From positions 620,001-684,000 of the forward strand of contig CM034307.1 in NCBI GenBank assembly GCA_019925795.1: DNA of 64,000 bases. The letters are read 5' to 3'. How positions within the stretch are numbered: position 1 is the first letter of the stretch; each line of letters begins with the position of its first letter. A program made the position numbers and the translations under genes. This DNA is from Dendrobium chrysotoxum. Its lineage: Eukaryota; Streptophyta; Magnoliopsida; Asparagales; Orchidaceae. The notes under the pieces are model-generated. The model was not told where the DNA came from. It saw only the letters and a program-made list of their open reading frames with translations, and made no database searches. Positions 1-13,200 of this stretch are shown here, in pieces.

Positions 1-430
1 CACTTGATACTATTCTATGATTTCATGAAAAGGGAAGAGGCACAACATATAGGAGGCCAGCAAAGTGTTTTGTCCTTAGGATGTATAAATTTCGGATGGT
101 GTAACAATTATGTATGATGATGATGTAAATAAAAGACCTTGAGTATATATACATAGTTATTTTGGAAATTATATCCGTAATAGACTTGAGGATTTTAATT
201 ATATAAGCTTCCATTTCAATGTATACGTGAAAGTATTAGATGAGTATTAAAAGTTGGGTATGTTTTGGGATGATCGAGTAAGACTGCTTTCACTCATTCT
301 TTCATGAGGAATTAACCATGATGAGTTTGAGAAAATTCAGTCTAGTCAGATTGTCCACTTTTATTACATCTCATGATCGTAAAAAAAGGATGAAAATAAA
401 GTGTGACAAGTGCCTATCTGGGGTTCTCGA
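1..430. repeat. Dispersed repeat, copy A
   Basis: This stretch resembles 45,715-46,130 in the same orientation. Both begin near 'tattctatgatttca', share scattered blocks through a 'gatgatgtaaat' segment, and reach 'ttgtccac/ttgtccat' and 'tctcatgat'. The similarity is clear by eye but well diverged. It is probably the end of an old transposable element lying in intron 9 of the nucleotidase gene. No coding potential was seen. Confidence 0.45.
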
Positions 431-1010
431 CTCACCCTATCAGTACCAACCACCACTCAATCCCTCAACTAGCTCATCCCACTCGCATGTTCCCTCACGA
501 TGACTCAGGATTCACCGTAGTTATCTAGCGACTCCCAATCAGTGTCTGGTCACTATATCCTTCTCGTTTTGTACTGGGCCACTGGCTAGCAAGATCAGCC
601 GACATCATGGGGCTCACCCTCTTCTGAATTCACCTCCTCAAACTCAGCTATCCCTTACTCGATTAAGGTACGACACGTGCCTAGAATGTAGTGTGGCGCT
701 ATATACATGGATTGTATAGCATTGTACTATTTTACTTTTTCTTTGTGGTATTTTATATAGCCCCACGACCTTATAAATAAGGGGTCATGAAAAATAATAG
801 AGAAGACAGAGACTTTTCCTTCTGCAAAATTCTGTCTGAAAGCTCTAATCTTTTAAGCATTTTCTAGTTTCCTTTTCATTCTTCCATCTCATTCTTTACT
901 CTCCATCTTCACCCAAGTTTCTATCCATCTGCTTACCTAAGCAACCTGTCAGTAAGGTCTGCATCATCCACAGACAGATTCGGATCCAAGAGCAGTGACT
1001 TTAAGGTAAG
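430..1010 (+). mobile_element. LTR-like promoter fragment
   Basis: The segment has the layout of an LTR. A TATA-like box (ttataaataa, 771-780) is followed by a pyrimidine-rich leader (about 840-945) and a splice-donor-like 'aaggtaagc' near 1,003. No matching second LTR, primer-binding site or target duplication is visible, so this is a remnant at most. It lies in intron 9 of the nucleotidase gene. Confidence 0.3.
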
Positions 1011-1144
1011 CATTTTAGTGGGTGTTAACAAGTAAACAAATCCATGCTCAAAACCAAGCAAATGAGTTGAAAATGCTCTCATAAAACTGAGATAATCTCT
1101 AGGAATAGTTAACTTTATGATAACATGCAATAAAAAATGAATAC

Positions 1145-1210
1145 CTGAAAAACTTTACTCCTTTTTAACTCCTTGGATGAAGATCCTTGGCCTTGCAAGG
1201 TAGTTCCAAT
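1145..1210 (-). CDS. Nucleotidase exon 9
   Basis: This 66-nt exon has acceptor 'gtgcaaaaag' and donor 'gtattc'. It encodes IGTTLQGQGSSSKELKRSKVFQ, which fits the variable linker that ends in HVFQ/RVFQ just before GGNVGHLH in relatives. The acceptor lacks a strong pyrimidine tract. The next exon is not found in 1-1,144 and must lie beyond the left edge. Confidence 0.72.
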
Positions 1211-4200
1211 CTTTTTGCACGTGAAAAGAGTAGCACGGAGACAGATGTGTTAAATTATCAAACAAGAAAGTTTATGCAAGCATATGGCATAAGTTTCACT
1301 GACCTGAGGGATAGGAATGCCAATTTCAGTATTTTGTAGCATGCCAGATTCTGGATCAACTTGAAATAGGTTTGCCCGATTTTCTTCAAGGAAAAATCCA
1401 GGTTTTGAACTGTGCAGCTAAAATATTGAATAAGCTCCATCATGATAATTTAAGACTTACTTCTGGTGGAAAAAAAAAACATTATAGAAGAAATGAAGTG
1501 ATATCTGCAAGGCTCTAATCAAAGATACTACGCAATTAACAATAAATGAACAAATAAGACGCAGGCTTAAAAGAGACTTAAGCCATGCTTAAAGATACTA
1601 AAAATAGTAATATTTCTGTTTTTAGGAGATCTTGTAAATTCGAGATACGGGAAACATGAAAATACATGTAAAACAATTTGCACAATGACCCCACCTCTTA
1701 TGTTTCAAACTTATCCTATCCAAATATAAAACTGCAGATAAACATAAAAATCCCGAGCCAATGATACAAACATGGCAAAAAGAAAAACGCCATAGCTAGT
1801 GTTAAGTTTAGATGAAACAAATCAAATATGAAGACAAAACTCATCTACCATAAAAATATTTAAGCATGGATAGCCTTGAGAAAGTTTAGGACACAACAGG
1901 CATAGAGAAAAGAATTATGTGCGTGTGAATAAAAAAAAATCAGTATTATAATCTACGAAAAAAAAAAATTGTGGCCATTCTTGTAAATCACAAAATTTAG
2001 AAATGTCAGGTGGCAACGATATTAATAGAGCATTAAAAAAGGAAGAATGAGACTAGGAATCTAAATAAGTTCTGTTTTGCATATAATAAAGTAAGATTGA
2101 CAAAGTTTGCGTTACTGTCTCCAACATATATTCATGTTGTCTCCATATTTGTTTGAAAATTGCTGGATTTTTTAACGAACAAGAAGAAACAGGAGACGAC
2201 CACATGGTGAGTCCGGTATGGCGTCCTATGATGTCGGAGCATCTTTGGCATGACAAATGGTCATCTAAAAGGGCTTTGTGCGTCATAAATACTAACACAT
2301 GCTGGTAACAAAATTGTCAAGAAAGAGACGCACCTGCCCGTGATAACCAGATCAAATTTTTCTATCCAGTCAAATTTGCAAGGCAAGCCAACTTCCATGT
2401 TGTAGGTCCCACAGAGAAAATTCATGACAACATTTGTATAGTCCCACAAGCTGCAATTTGTAAACAAGGAGATGGAGCAACAAAATCAAAGAAACCATTG
2501 AAAGAAGGCGTATTCAATTTATTTAGCACTCAGTCCATGATTTGGATCAAAGAGAAATTTCATTCGATACAAATATGCAAATTATAAAGGACAAAGAAAA
2601 CTTATCACCGAATTCAACTGCAACGTTCCCACCAAAACGTGCTGCAACAGGTATACGTTAATGCAATTCTAGGTGGAAAGCACATTTTGCTGATAAAAAT
2701 TAGTGCATAAGTTTCAGGATAAAAATTAGTGCATATGAATATGATGTTCATGCTTTGAATCAAAGTAGCACCTAGCTCTCTATAAAACATGTAATTAGAC
2801 TATGAATCAAAAGGGAAAATTGATACTGAATCCACCTGTAACATTCCTACCAAAAGTTTTGCACCATTAATAGATTCATGCTAATCCTGTTGGAACTGAA
2901 CCCTAATAGTTGGAATGGGCTAATGATGATGATGCTAATACACTTGGAAGTAAGTGCACATATCTATACAAAATACCCCATCCCCTGTACATGTTAACTA
3001 TAACAGAAAGTTGTAAGCAATTTTATCAAAGTAATGTTGCTCTTATATATGTATGTCACTTTCAAATATTAATAAGAAGCATTTCCTCGAGATATGCTTG
3101 GTTACTATCCATCCAGGCAAAACTACTGCACAATTAGTGTTAGTGGTTTATGAGTTCTATCAAAAGAATTTTGGTACGAAGAGACACTTGGATGCTTTGA
3201 AATGTAAGAATACTTGTCAGGGCATGCAATATTTTTTGTATGTTTCGAAAATCTTACCAAGAATAGGTGGATACTTCTCAGTAAGTATATAGCAAGGCTA
3301 GGATGCACTTGGCATATGAAGAAGCACACCTAAGATGGATGTCCTAGAAACCTACTACGAGTAGGACTTTGTCAGGATGCTCTGGTTACATTGTTGGGAT
3401 ACTTATGATTACCGTTTCTTCATGTTATTTCTTGCAAGCAATTTATCAAGTTCTTGCAGAGGTGCACCTGAAAATATGCCCATAATTACAAGCGAATCAA
3501 TTCATAGGCGTGCTCCTATATTTACATAAGCACCCATGAGCATTTTAAAATGCACGCAATTTATTTACATGTCCGGATATATATGCTTGCAAAGAAATAT
3601 TGCAAGTCTGTTTATTGATTTAAGTATACGATTATGCAGAAGTTGCACTCATCAAAAATATAATAACCAGCTAAGCCCAGCTGAACAAAACTTGTTTTCT
3701 TCAGGGTTTACCTAGAACGGCTTACAAATAGAATTGATGAGAAAAAAACCTAATAAAGTTAAATTGTATGAAATGAACCATAGCAAGAGGAGAATGTACC
3801 TGTTGGTTACCAAGAATACAGAACGCCCAGATTCTCGAAGCATTTTAATCATAGGCACAATTGAGAGATCTTCATTAATATACCTTGTTGAATAATTCAA
3901 GAGAAAAATAATTAATTGACATTGCTAAGGATGTAATTTTGAGTGGATGGTACTTAAATGAATGTAGAATGCTCAAAATTCTACATGGAATGATATGTGC
4001 AAATGAAGGTAAATAATGACTAAATATGATTAAGTAAGCTAAATAAGCTCAATTAATCAAACTAATTTTCATAATTTGTAAAATGTCTGTACAGATAATT
4101 GAGAGCCTTGTGTCATTAAAATACCTAAGAAGCATCAACAGATATTTAAGGTTAATCATCAAATTCATTTGAATAAATTGAACTTAAATGAACATTTTCT

Positions 4201-7200
4201 GAAAATTGATTGCTAATAAATGAATAATGATAAACAACATAATTATTTCGAATATGATAAAATTTTGGGTGAAATTCCATCACGTTTATGACCTAAATTT
4301 TCTACAAGAAATATATCATATAAATAATATATAACATAATTTATAATACTAATTATACATATAATTAGATATAGAAGAGAGGGGGAGAACCAAAAAAAGC
4401 AGCAGAGAGGATTTAGGCATAGTTTGTCCAAGACTTGAGAGAGATGGACTGAAAGGGCAAGAGGGTGATTGACAGTGAGAGATCAATCATAGAAGGAAAC
4501 TGAGTAAGAGGGAGATCCAGAGAAAGGGATTACAAGCAGCTTGAGCTTAGTCGGATTAAACTATAGAGAGGGGGAAGGCAAACCACTGCTACGATAAAGG
4601 CAATGTGAGGATGAAGAAGATATAAGGCTTGATCTTCTTCCAACCTCTTCATCTTGAGGTGCTCAAGAAGGTAAACTTAAACGTAACACTACATCATTTC
4701 TTTTAAATTGCCATTAAATTGACTTAAAAGGGGATTTATAGGAAAGCAAGCAAGAAGCTTTATATGAGTTTAATGTTGATCTATGCTATACAGTTTTTGC
4801 GAAGGCCAATTTCGTAAGGAGCATATTTGAGAAATAATTTAAAAAGGAGCAGAGTCATCAAATAATTTAGCGCATTCAACTAATTTAGCAAATTCTGAAT
4901 GTCCCAAATCATTTAGCGCATTCAACTTATGGGGAGAGAGATAGAGAGATGGGAAGAGAGGAAGAGAGCGAGAGATGGGGAGCGAGAGAGTGAAACGGAG
5001 AGAGAGATAGATAGAAGGGAGAGAGAGGAGAGAAATGGGGAGAGAGGAGAGAAAGAGGGAGAGAGAGATAGAAACGGGGAGAGAGAGAGAGAGATGGGGA
5101 GGGAAGAGAGAGAGAAATGGGGAGGGGGAGAGAGAGAGACGGGGAGAGAGAAATATTAAAAAATTTTGGGAAAATGTTATAACTAATAATTTTATAAAAA
5201 TTTTGATAAAAATTTGATCATAGTTATAATATTTTCTAAAAAAACTTTGATAAAATTAATTATAAATTTTGATAATAGTTATAATATTTATTAAATTAGT
5301 TTGAAATATTAAAAAAAATTTAAGAAGATGAATATTATAATTATTATATTTATTTTAAGATAAATGGAATATAAATTAAAATTATTTTAACATAAATATA
5401 ATTTAAAATTAATTGATTAATCATATATAATATGTTATACTAATTTATAATAAACTTAACAATTTAAATTTCATTCTAATTAAATTTTAATAAAAATATA
5501 TAAAAATTTTAATAAAATATTAGTTTATATTAGTTTATCTGATATGCATCTATATTAATTTAATAAAAATTTTAAATTAAATAAATTTATGTATAATTAT
5601 TTATTTTAATTAAATTTTTTTGTAAATAATTATTTAATAAATTAAATCACTAATATTTAAAATAATATTTAACTAATATTTAAAAAAGAATATTTAAATA
5701 ATATCATATAAAAAAATAAGTTTAATATTATATAAAAAATACTCTCTCTCTCTTACTCTTCCCGTGTGTGTCTCTCTCTCCATTTGAACAAACCAGATGC
5801 GGCTACATGCGGTATAGAGGCTTTGTGGAGTTTGGTAGGCACAGTCGAGCAAGGACAAAAGGGTTGAAGGCTTGTATGCGGGAAAAAATAGAGATGATGC
5901 CTCTCGTTTCTTTGTCATTTAACGACGAGCAGAGCTGATTCTGCAAAGATCGTGCATAGCACGACCAAAGTGGTGTCGACGTGCAAAAATCATGTGGAGC
6001 GCGACATACGCCGGACTTTCTGTCAAACAACGTGCAGAGACGACGTGAGCAACGCCGAACTGTAGGTGAGCATGATTTCAGGATTTTTTTTTTTATTTGT
6101 TTGTGTAGAAGTCAACACACATAATGTAGACTGTGAGCTTTCCCCTTGTGGATATATCGATCAGTGGTGAGTTAAGTTTCTTTCTTCCACATACATTAAC
6201 AAAAGAAAGAATTGTGCATCGTACCAATGAGGGATGTATCAACCAATGATGATTTAGGTTTACAAAAGGCTCCTATCACTAGGGATCTCAATATAGGATG
6301 TGTATTTGTTTGCATTATAATCCAAAAGTTATCTTAGATATATGATAATGATTATATTAAAATGATGAGATTAAGCATTAAAATCAAATATTATGACAAT
6401 TGCTATGGCCACTCTATGATCCATGCCATAATAATACTTGTCAAGTCAAATGACATGCTTATTTATAAAAATGTACAACGTCTAGTACGCATATTGCTTC
6501 TACTATTTTTATTATTATTTAGAATTTTGATGTGCACGCATTAGTTGATGACCATTTTTCATAACACATTAGATGGAGTAGATGATTCGTGGGTCTAATT
6601 TTGCATATAGATGATGTGGAGAATCTTCAATTAGGTATTTATTTAAATATGATAGACATAATGTAGTTTTAGAACTTTTGTTTAAATGTCTTACTATTTT
6701 ATGTTGCATTCATAGAATTGTGATGTTTATTTGGATAAATCTTTTAAAAGGAACTATATGATTCATCAGCTATCCAATATATAGACCAAAGGGTCATTAA
6801 ATTTCATAATATGACACTTATGTGTCACTATTTTTGAAACCCACACATTTCTTTGTATTTAAAGTAAACTTCTAATTATGAATTGTTGCTTTCTCTTGCA
6901 AATGGTCTCATGGTAACTCTAAATTAATTGTTTGCTTTCTAATGATGGGTTGTTTCTTTCTCCTATGAATGCTTGCACACTTTATTACAAAAAAAAATTA
7001 ATCCATCTTCTCTTTTTTTAATCTGTTACCTAAATTTTTAAATTAAAAATGTTTAAATTTTAAATTTTTTTCTTGCTTGACATGCGATCAATGGTGAGTG
7101 GCGACATATTTTCATTCTATTCTTGTGCTTCCTAGCAAATAGGATTTGAAACATTTAATCTACATGTCCTTTTATACTAGGAATACTATCATCAAAGTCA

Positions 7201-10200
7201 TAAAGTTGCTCAAAATTTGAGAACCAGCATCCTCGGAAGAAAGATGAAGTGATCTTGCATGCCGATGAGGTGTCAACTACCTCCAAGGGCTTAGGATAGC
7301 TAAAGAAGGCTCTAATTCTATGGCAATATCTAAAATTGGTCTCAATTTGTTTGTGCATACCATATCTGAGATAGTAAGAAGTAAGAACTATGATGGTGTT
7401 TGATGGTATACTTTGATCATTTATATGCCCTCTCCCCAACAACCATGGTGAAAAAATGACGAGTGCATGCAGCTGAAGATATGAAAGTAGTTAATACTTT
7501 ATATGCAGGGGTGAGATCCATAGAGGAAGAGTATTATACGGTGGGGCCAAGAAAGTAGCAAGCATCATATGAGGATTAAGTTCCAATTCAAAAGACAATT
7601 GGTAGGACTACCATTGAAAAATCTAGATCAAAAGGGAGAATGATCTACATTGAAAGCAAGACAGATAAGCCAAAGGACATGCAACAAAAAAGGAACCATG
7701 GATTAAAAATACGTTTACGAGCGATAGGGGAGAGGATGAACTAATGGTGTTTTGTAGTTGTGAGGGAATCAACCTTGACACAAGAGGGATTGAGGTTGAA
7801 ACCAAAGCTCCAGCAAAAAAGATCGATGTTGTTGACCTCAGTATAATACAAAAAAAAAAGAATCACACCTTATCTCTGCCGGATCCCCGAAATCCCGCTT
7901 ACATCGTATCTCGTCGAAGGAATCCCGCTGAAATACTGTGTACGAGGCGCCGTTCACGTCCCTTCCCTCGAATCCCGCCTCGGCTCAACTCCACTCCCGC
8001 TCCATGTCGTTAAATACCAACCAAACGAAGCCTTCGGGAGATCAATCCGAACTCCTCCTTCTCGCATCCGACTCCCCCGCAGCTCTCGCAAAGCCTCCGA
8101 GCTCCCCTGCCCTACCTTCCGACCTCACCTCTCCCGATCGAAAACCCCTAGACCTTGCCGATCCCGTCGACCTCTCCGCCCCTGCCTTATTGGCAAGCCG
8201 TCGGCCCACATAGAGAGAGATACAGAAAGAGAGAGAGAAAGAGAGAGATATCGATAAGCCCTAACCTCTCCGCCTACTTCGCCTCTGTCCGACTTCGCTC
8301 CGATGTTCCCTCCCTGTCGGATCGGAAGTTACGACATTGTGAACGGAAGCAACTACGGGAGCCGTCACTGAGAAGCCTGAACCGAACCCAGCTCCTGTCC
8401 GATTCCACCTCCCGCGAAGACGTTCCTCCCAGTTGGATCGGAAATAACAACGGGAGCTTGCTTGCGATGAAGGTAACTTTCCCCTTCCGAACGCTTCTTC
8501 GGTCCGATCCCTTAAAACTACTGTCGAGAGAGAGGGAGAGAGAGATTAAGGGCTACATTAATCAAAATTAATTTCAATTGATTCTAAATTGTAATTATCT
8601 CAGTTAATTATAGTTATTATAATTAATTATAATTAGTTTTGATTAAATAATTATAATTAGTTCTAATCGATTATAATTAGTTTTAATCAAATTTTATTTT
8701 AATTAAATATAATCAATGGTATTTAATTATTATTAATTAGTATTAATTAGTTATAACTTATTAAGGTTAATCAATATTAATTAGTTATAATTAACTGAGG
8801 TTAATTATTATTAATTATTTTTAATTAATTTTGATAAGTGTAATTAATTAGTTTAATTAATTATAAATAAATATCATTAATTAGATATAATTATAATTAA
8901 TCGATGTTAATTATAATTGAAATCATAAAGAAGAAGAAAAAAGAAGAAGAAGAGGCTCTCTTCTCTCACCTCGATCCACGTGTCACCACCCCGCCGACGC
9001 TCGCCAAGGTATGATTCCTAAACCCTAAAAACTCCGAGAACTTGCTTTCGTCGTTCGCGGCGGACCGGGAAAACACCTATGCACGCGCTTTATTGTGCAT
9101 GGTGGGTTGGGACCCCGGTGCGGTGCCTACGACGAGACGGGTAAACTCCGAGAACTTGCTCTCGTCGTTTGCGGCGGATCGGGAAAACATCTATGCACGC
9201 ACTTTATTGCGCGTGGTGGGTTGGGACCCCGGTGCGGCGCCTACGACGAGACAAGGTTATCTATAAGTACCCTCGAGCGGGGGGAAAGCAAACTGCCTTT
9301 CAAACAGGTACCGTCAAAGACCCCATGCACGCGCTTTATTGCGCGTGGTGGGAATGAAGACCACGGCCAAGGTGTCTCAGGACACCTACCATGCACGCGC
9401 TTTATTGCGCGTGGTGGGAAGGCCCAGACTCTTGTCGTTTTTTCCCCTAAACGGGGGAGACGCCGGGAGGCCGCCGAAAATTCGGGTGAAATCTGAGACC
9501 GTACCTGGACTTGTTTGAACTCAAGAAGAACACATGAGAACTCTTGGACAACAGAGAACAAGGAACTTGATTTAAAAGAATAAACAAACAAGAACTCAAA
9601 TGAACTAAAATCTAAACAAGTGTGGACATGAACCAAAACTAGAACTCAAATCAAATGATAACAGATTAGATTGGAGTATAGTTGAACACAAGAAACTTGC
9701 AAAATTCAGACTTGAGCTTGCAGACCAAACTGAACTTGGACTTGGACTCCAACTCGAATAAATGAAAGGAAATATGATTCAATTTGAACTCAGACTTGAA
9801 CTTGTAAAGACTTCAGAAGGTTCCAAACAAGCTTTGAAATCGAACAGTGCAACAATGTGAAACATTCACTTGCAAATGATAGTAGTCTGTATGAAATACT
9901 TACCTCAATTGGGTTCACACATAATCAAAAGACTACACCTGCTTGCAGATGCACATGACAGCCTCCTATAGATATGAGGCTAGCATATAAATGAATGCAG
10001 TTGTTCTTTGCAAACATCAAAGGGCTACCCATAATGAGTACAGAGGGCATCCGATGAATGTGATAATGCTTTGCGTATAATATTTGGACAACTCGAACTT
10101 GCATCATGGACTCAAACTGAACTCAAAAGAGTTCGAGTTTTGAGCTTGAACTTCATTTGACTCAAGTGAACCAAGTGCAGGGAACTTTAACGCGACTTGA

Positions 10201-13200
10201 ACTTGCAAAATGAACAAGGACAATGACTTGAGATTGTAACTCGGGACAACTACAAGAGACTTAAACTTGCAAACACTACTCACAAGCAAATGCATTGATT
10301 TCTTGTGAAAGATTTGAAAGCCGAAACATAATAAATGAAGCAAATTATCAAATGACATGTAATGAATGCAGCATGTTTATGAATAATGAGCTGTTACATG
10401 ATGTGTTCATTAGCAAAGCATGGAGGTGGTGGTTGACAAAGAGCGAGAATGAAACCAGTGACTTGTCATAATACTATCTACCATCCTTCTAACATATACA
10501 AGAAGACTGCGACAGATGCACTAATACGATTTGCAGACAACAACATAAAACTTCCAATACATGTTAAAAGGTTATCACTGTTGATTAAAGTGCAAGCATC
10601 AAAATTACACAAGGTCGGGTATAGTTCGTCTTGTAGGCAGGAGTGTACAACATGCAATAGATGTAGCTCATCTACAAAAGGGTCGTGGAGAGGATAACAA
10701 GTATACTATGCCAACTAGTTTGTGAAAGTAATGTGTGTTGCCTACACATATGGAAGGGAATATCCAACGAGTGTGACTCATCTGCAGGCATGAATCAAGG
10801 AACTTGCAAGGCAGTAACCCGCTCATGATGCTCATAATGAGTGCAGCAGGTCGTATATAAGTGGTCACAAATACCGCATGATGAATGTGTTTAGTCACTA
10901 GAAATACTGCTGAGGAATGAAGACAATAAATAAGCCGTGAATACAACACATCTCCCTACAAACCAATGATAGCTGTCTTAGGGATACATACGATAGTCCC
11001 CACAAGCACTAAAAGATGTGCACAATAAATGTAGCAACTTCTCTACCACTTACAATAATGCAATGTCAAGCAAATGAAAGACTACAGTCTCTTACCAGTC
11101 CTGAAGATTGATGTGTTATGAGCATAGCAAATCTCTAGCTAGTATGCACGAAGAAATTTGTGATGGATATAACTCAGTCGAAAGTCAATATCAAGATACA
11201 AATAAGCATACTGATCTGCATACTATCAAGGATAAAGATCTGCAATATATATGAATCCCCTACAAAAATAGATGTACGCACCACATCATACGTGGGTAGA
11301 TGCAGGAAGATTTCAGTAAATGCAGCATCCTGAAGTCAATTTCAATCTATGAATGAAAATATCTACCTGCCTACCAGCAACAGTTGTGGAGATCGTACGA
11401 TGCCACGCCACCGGATCCGCAACTTTCATGCAAGCGGACAGAAGGCGTGTACAAATATGCCAAGAATACCCCTGCACGTGTGCACTTTAATTTGTATACA
11501 CATAGGTACACTAAAAGGGGAAAATATAATCATACCCCGCATGGGCCCCGGCGAGCGTGTCAATGGTACACACGTGACGTCTAGGGATGCTGCGCGGGTC
11601 AATAGATTTGAACCCGATCCTCCTATGCAAGCAGATAGGAGTAGACAAGGTTCAATAAATAATTATAAAATGCCCCCAAATACCGCACGGGCCCCGACGA
11701 GCGTGTTATTGGTATACACGTGACGTCTAGGGATGCTGCGCGGGTCGATAAGTGAATTCTAGTTCGAGCCCGATCCTCCTATACGAGTAGATAGGAGTCG
11801 ACGCGGCTCAAACTATTAAATAAATATACGGTCGCGAGATCGACCGAGATATTTGTTTCATACGTTCATATTAGGCCTTCAAGGCCTATAATCAAGTGAA
11901 TTCACTTACAAAGGGCACAAAGCCTACAAAACCCGATCCTCTATCGACCAGTAGATAGAGTCGACAGGGTCCAATCAATAAAATATAAATGACCCCATAC
12001 ACCCCGATGATGGCCGTGTTGAATGTAAATCTTAACCGGAGGGGTCTACACCAATCATCTCAAGTGCCATCCAAAAATCCAAAAATCCAAAAAAATCTTT
12101 CCAACTCCAGATATTTAAAAATTGAAATCCAACTATCAAACCGCTTAAAGCAAATCCATCTACCCTCCGCAACAGTTTGCCGAGGTGGATAAATTGAAGA
12201 ACACTTCAGCTTACATAGAGCTAACGCCTAGCCAAAAATATCACTAGGATCCAGTCTCAAACAATCTCCTGCCAGCAAGGACGTGGTACGAGTCCTCTAA
12301 CCGGCAGTTTCGCCGCCAAATGGCACTGTAGGATAAACGGTTATGACTCGGGGCCCTCTGAACCAGGTGGTCGCCGCCAAATGGCACCATTATATTATGG
12401 TTATGGCCAAAGCCCGTATGCTCCCCAATGGCATCAAATCCTTGAGACATGAATCAATAGGATATGATTGATAGGGCATAAAGCCCTCTGTTAGCTAAGG
12501 TGGATTCAAATTTGTCCCCTTAGACAAATACCCACCCCGGGTCTACAAGGTACCCTTGGACGAAGCAACCCATGGCTGCCGACAAGGATCCTTCTGTCAG
12601 GTTGGGTCGACTACCTCCTCTGACTAAGTAGACCAGGGACCACGATGGCCCGGGACGACGGAACCATGGGATCTTGATCGGGCCTATCATCCATTCCCCC
12701 ACCATCTGCTTTAAGTGCAAGAGGGTGAAATTTCAATTTTAAATATCAAATCTTCAAACTTTCCTATACCTTAAACCCATTGCTGCTACTATATGCCAGA
12801 TGCACGTATCTATACGTATCTGATTGACGACTAGCCTTAATCGAAAGTTCTCTCTCGTTGTCGGGAGGGGTAATTAACTATAGGGGCTTGCGCCTATAGG
12901 AAACCAGAACTCAGATCATAAAGTCCTCGCAAAATGAGGGCGAAATCTCTGGGTAGTGTCTTATATACAAACCCATCTGCCTTCCAAAATTTACCCCGGA
13001 ACTTAGTTCGTTAAAACTCCCCCCGAGGAAAGCACAAAAAGTCGGGCGGAGGCCGGGGCCGAATTTTTGGAGCCCACAGATTTCTGGCGACTCCGCTGGG
13101 GAATGGTTTCTCTTTCCATCTTTGGCTAGTCATCTCAGTACTATCGTAGCAGTCAAATCAACGCAGATTTAAAATTTTGAATCTCTCAAAATGATCATTC

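Larger units (their letters stand above)
7830..13078 (+). repeat. 5' LTR of the Ogre-type element
   Basis: The 5,249-bp LTR runs from TGTTGACC to CCCACA. Its parts in order are a GC-rich leader-like segment ending in a splice-donor-like site (8,472/8,473), an AT-rich tract (about 8,560-8,930), a 115-bp tandem duplication with hairpins (9,028-9,413), a zone of degenerate 'acttgaa' motifs (9,490-10,270), a duplicated bZIP-like motif with hairpins (11,570-11,960), and a conserved terminal 600 bp. The terminal part is the section best preserved in the two solo LTRs. Open frames within it are short, overlap in several frames and encode nothing recognisable. Confidence 0.95.

Noticed and set aside
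933..1130. Next exon of the nucleotidase gene
   Set aside because: The frame does not read the expected GGNVGHLH...GDHIYGD region and lies in LTR-like sequence.
4929..5217. Frames rich in Arg, Glu and Gly
   Set aside because: Pure product of the GA microsatellite.
9028..9413. CRISPR-like array
   Set aside because: The units are palindromic, unequal in spacing and inside an LTR of a plant nuclear genome; no spacers or Cas genes.
8155..9496. Several 60-140-codon open frames in the 5' LTR (and copies near 24,351-25,899)
   Set aside because: They overlap in several frames, follow the repeat structure and match no protein family.
11349..11723. 124-codon frame in the LTR, repeated at 27,752
   Set aside because: It crosses the tandem bZIP/hairpin duplication and has no domain; conservation is explained by the recent LTR pair.
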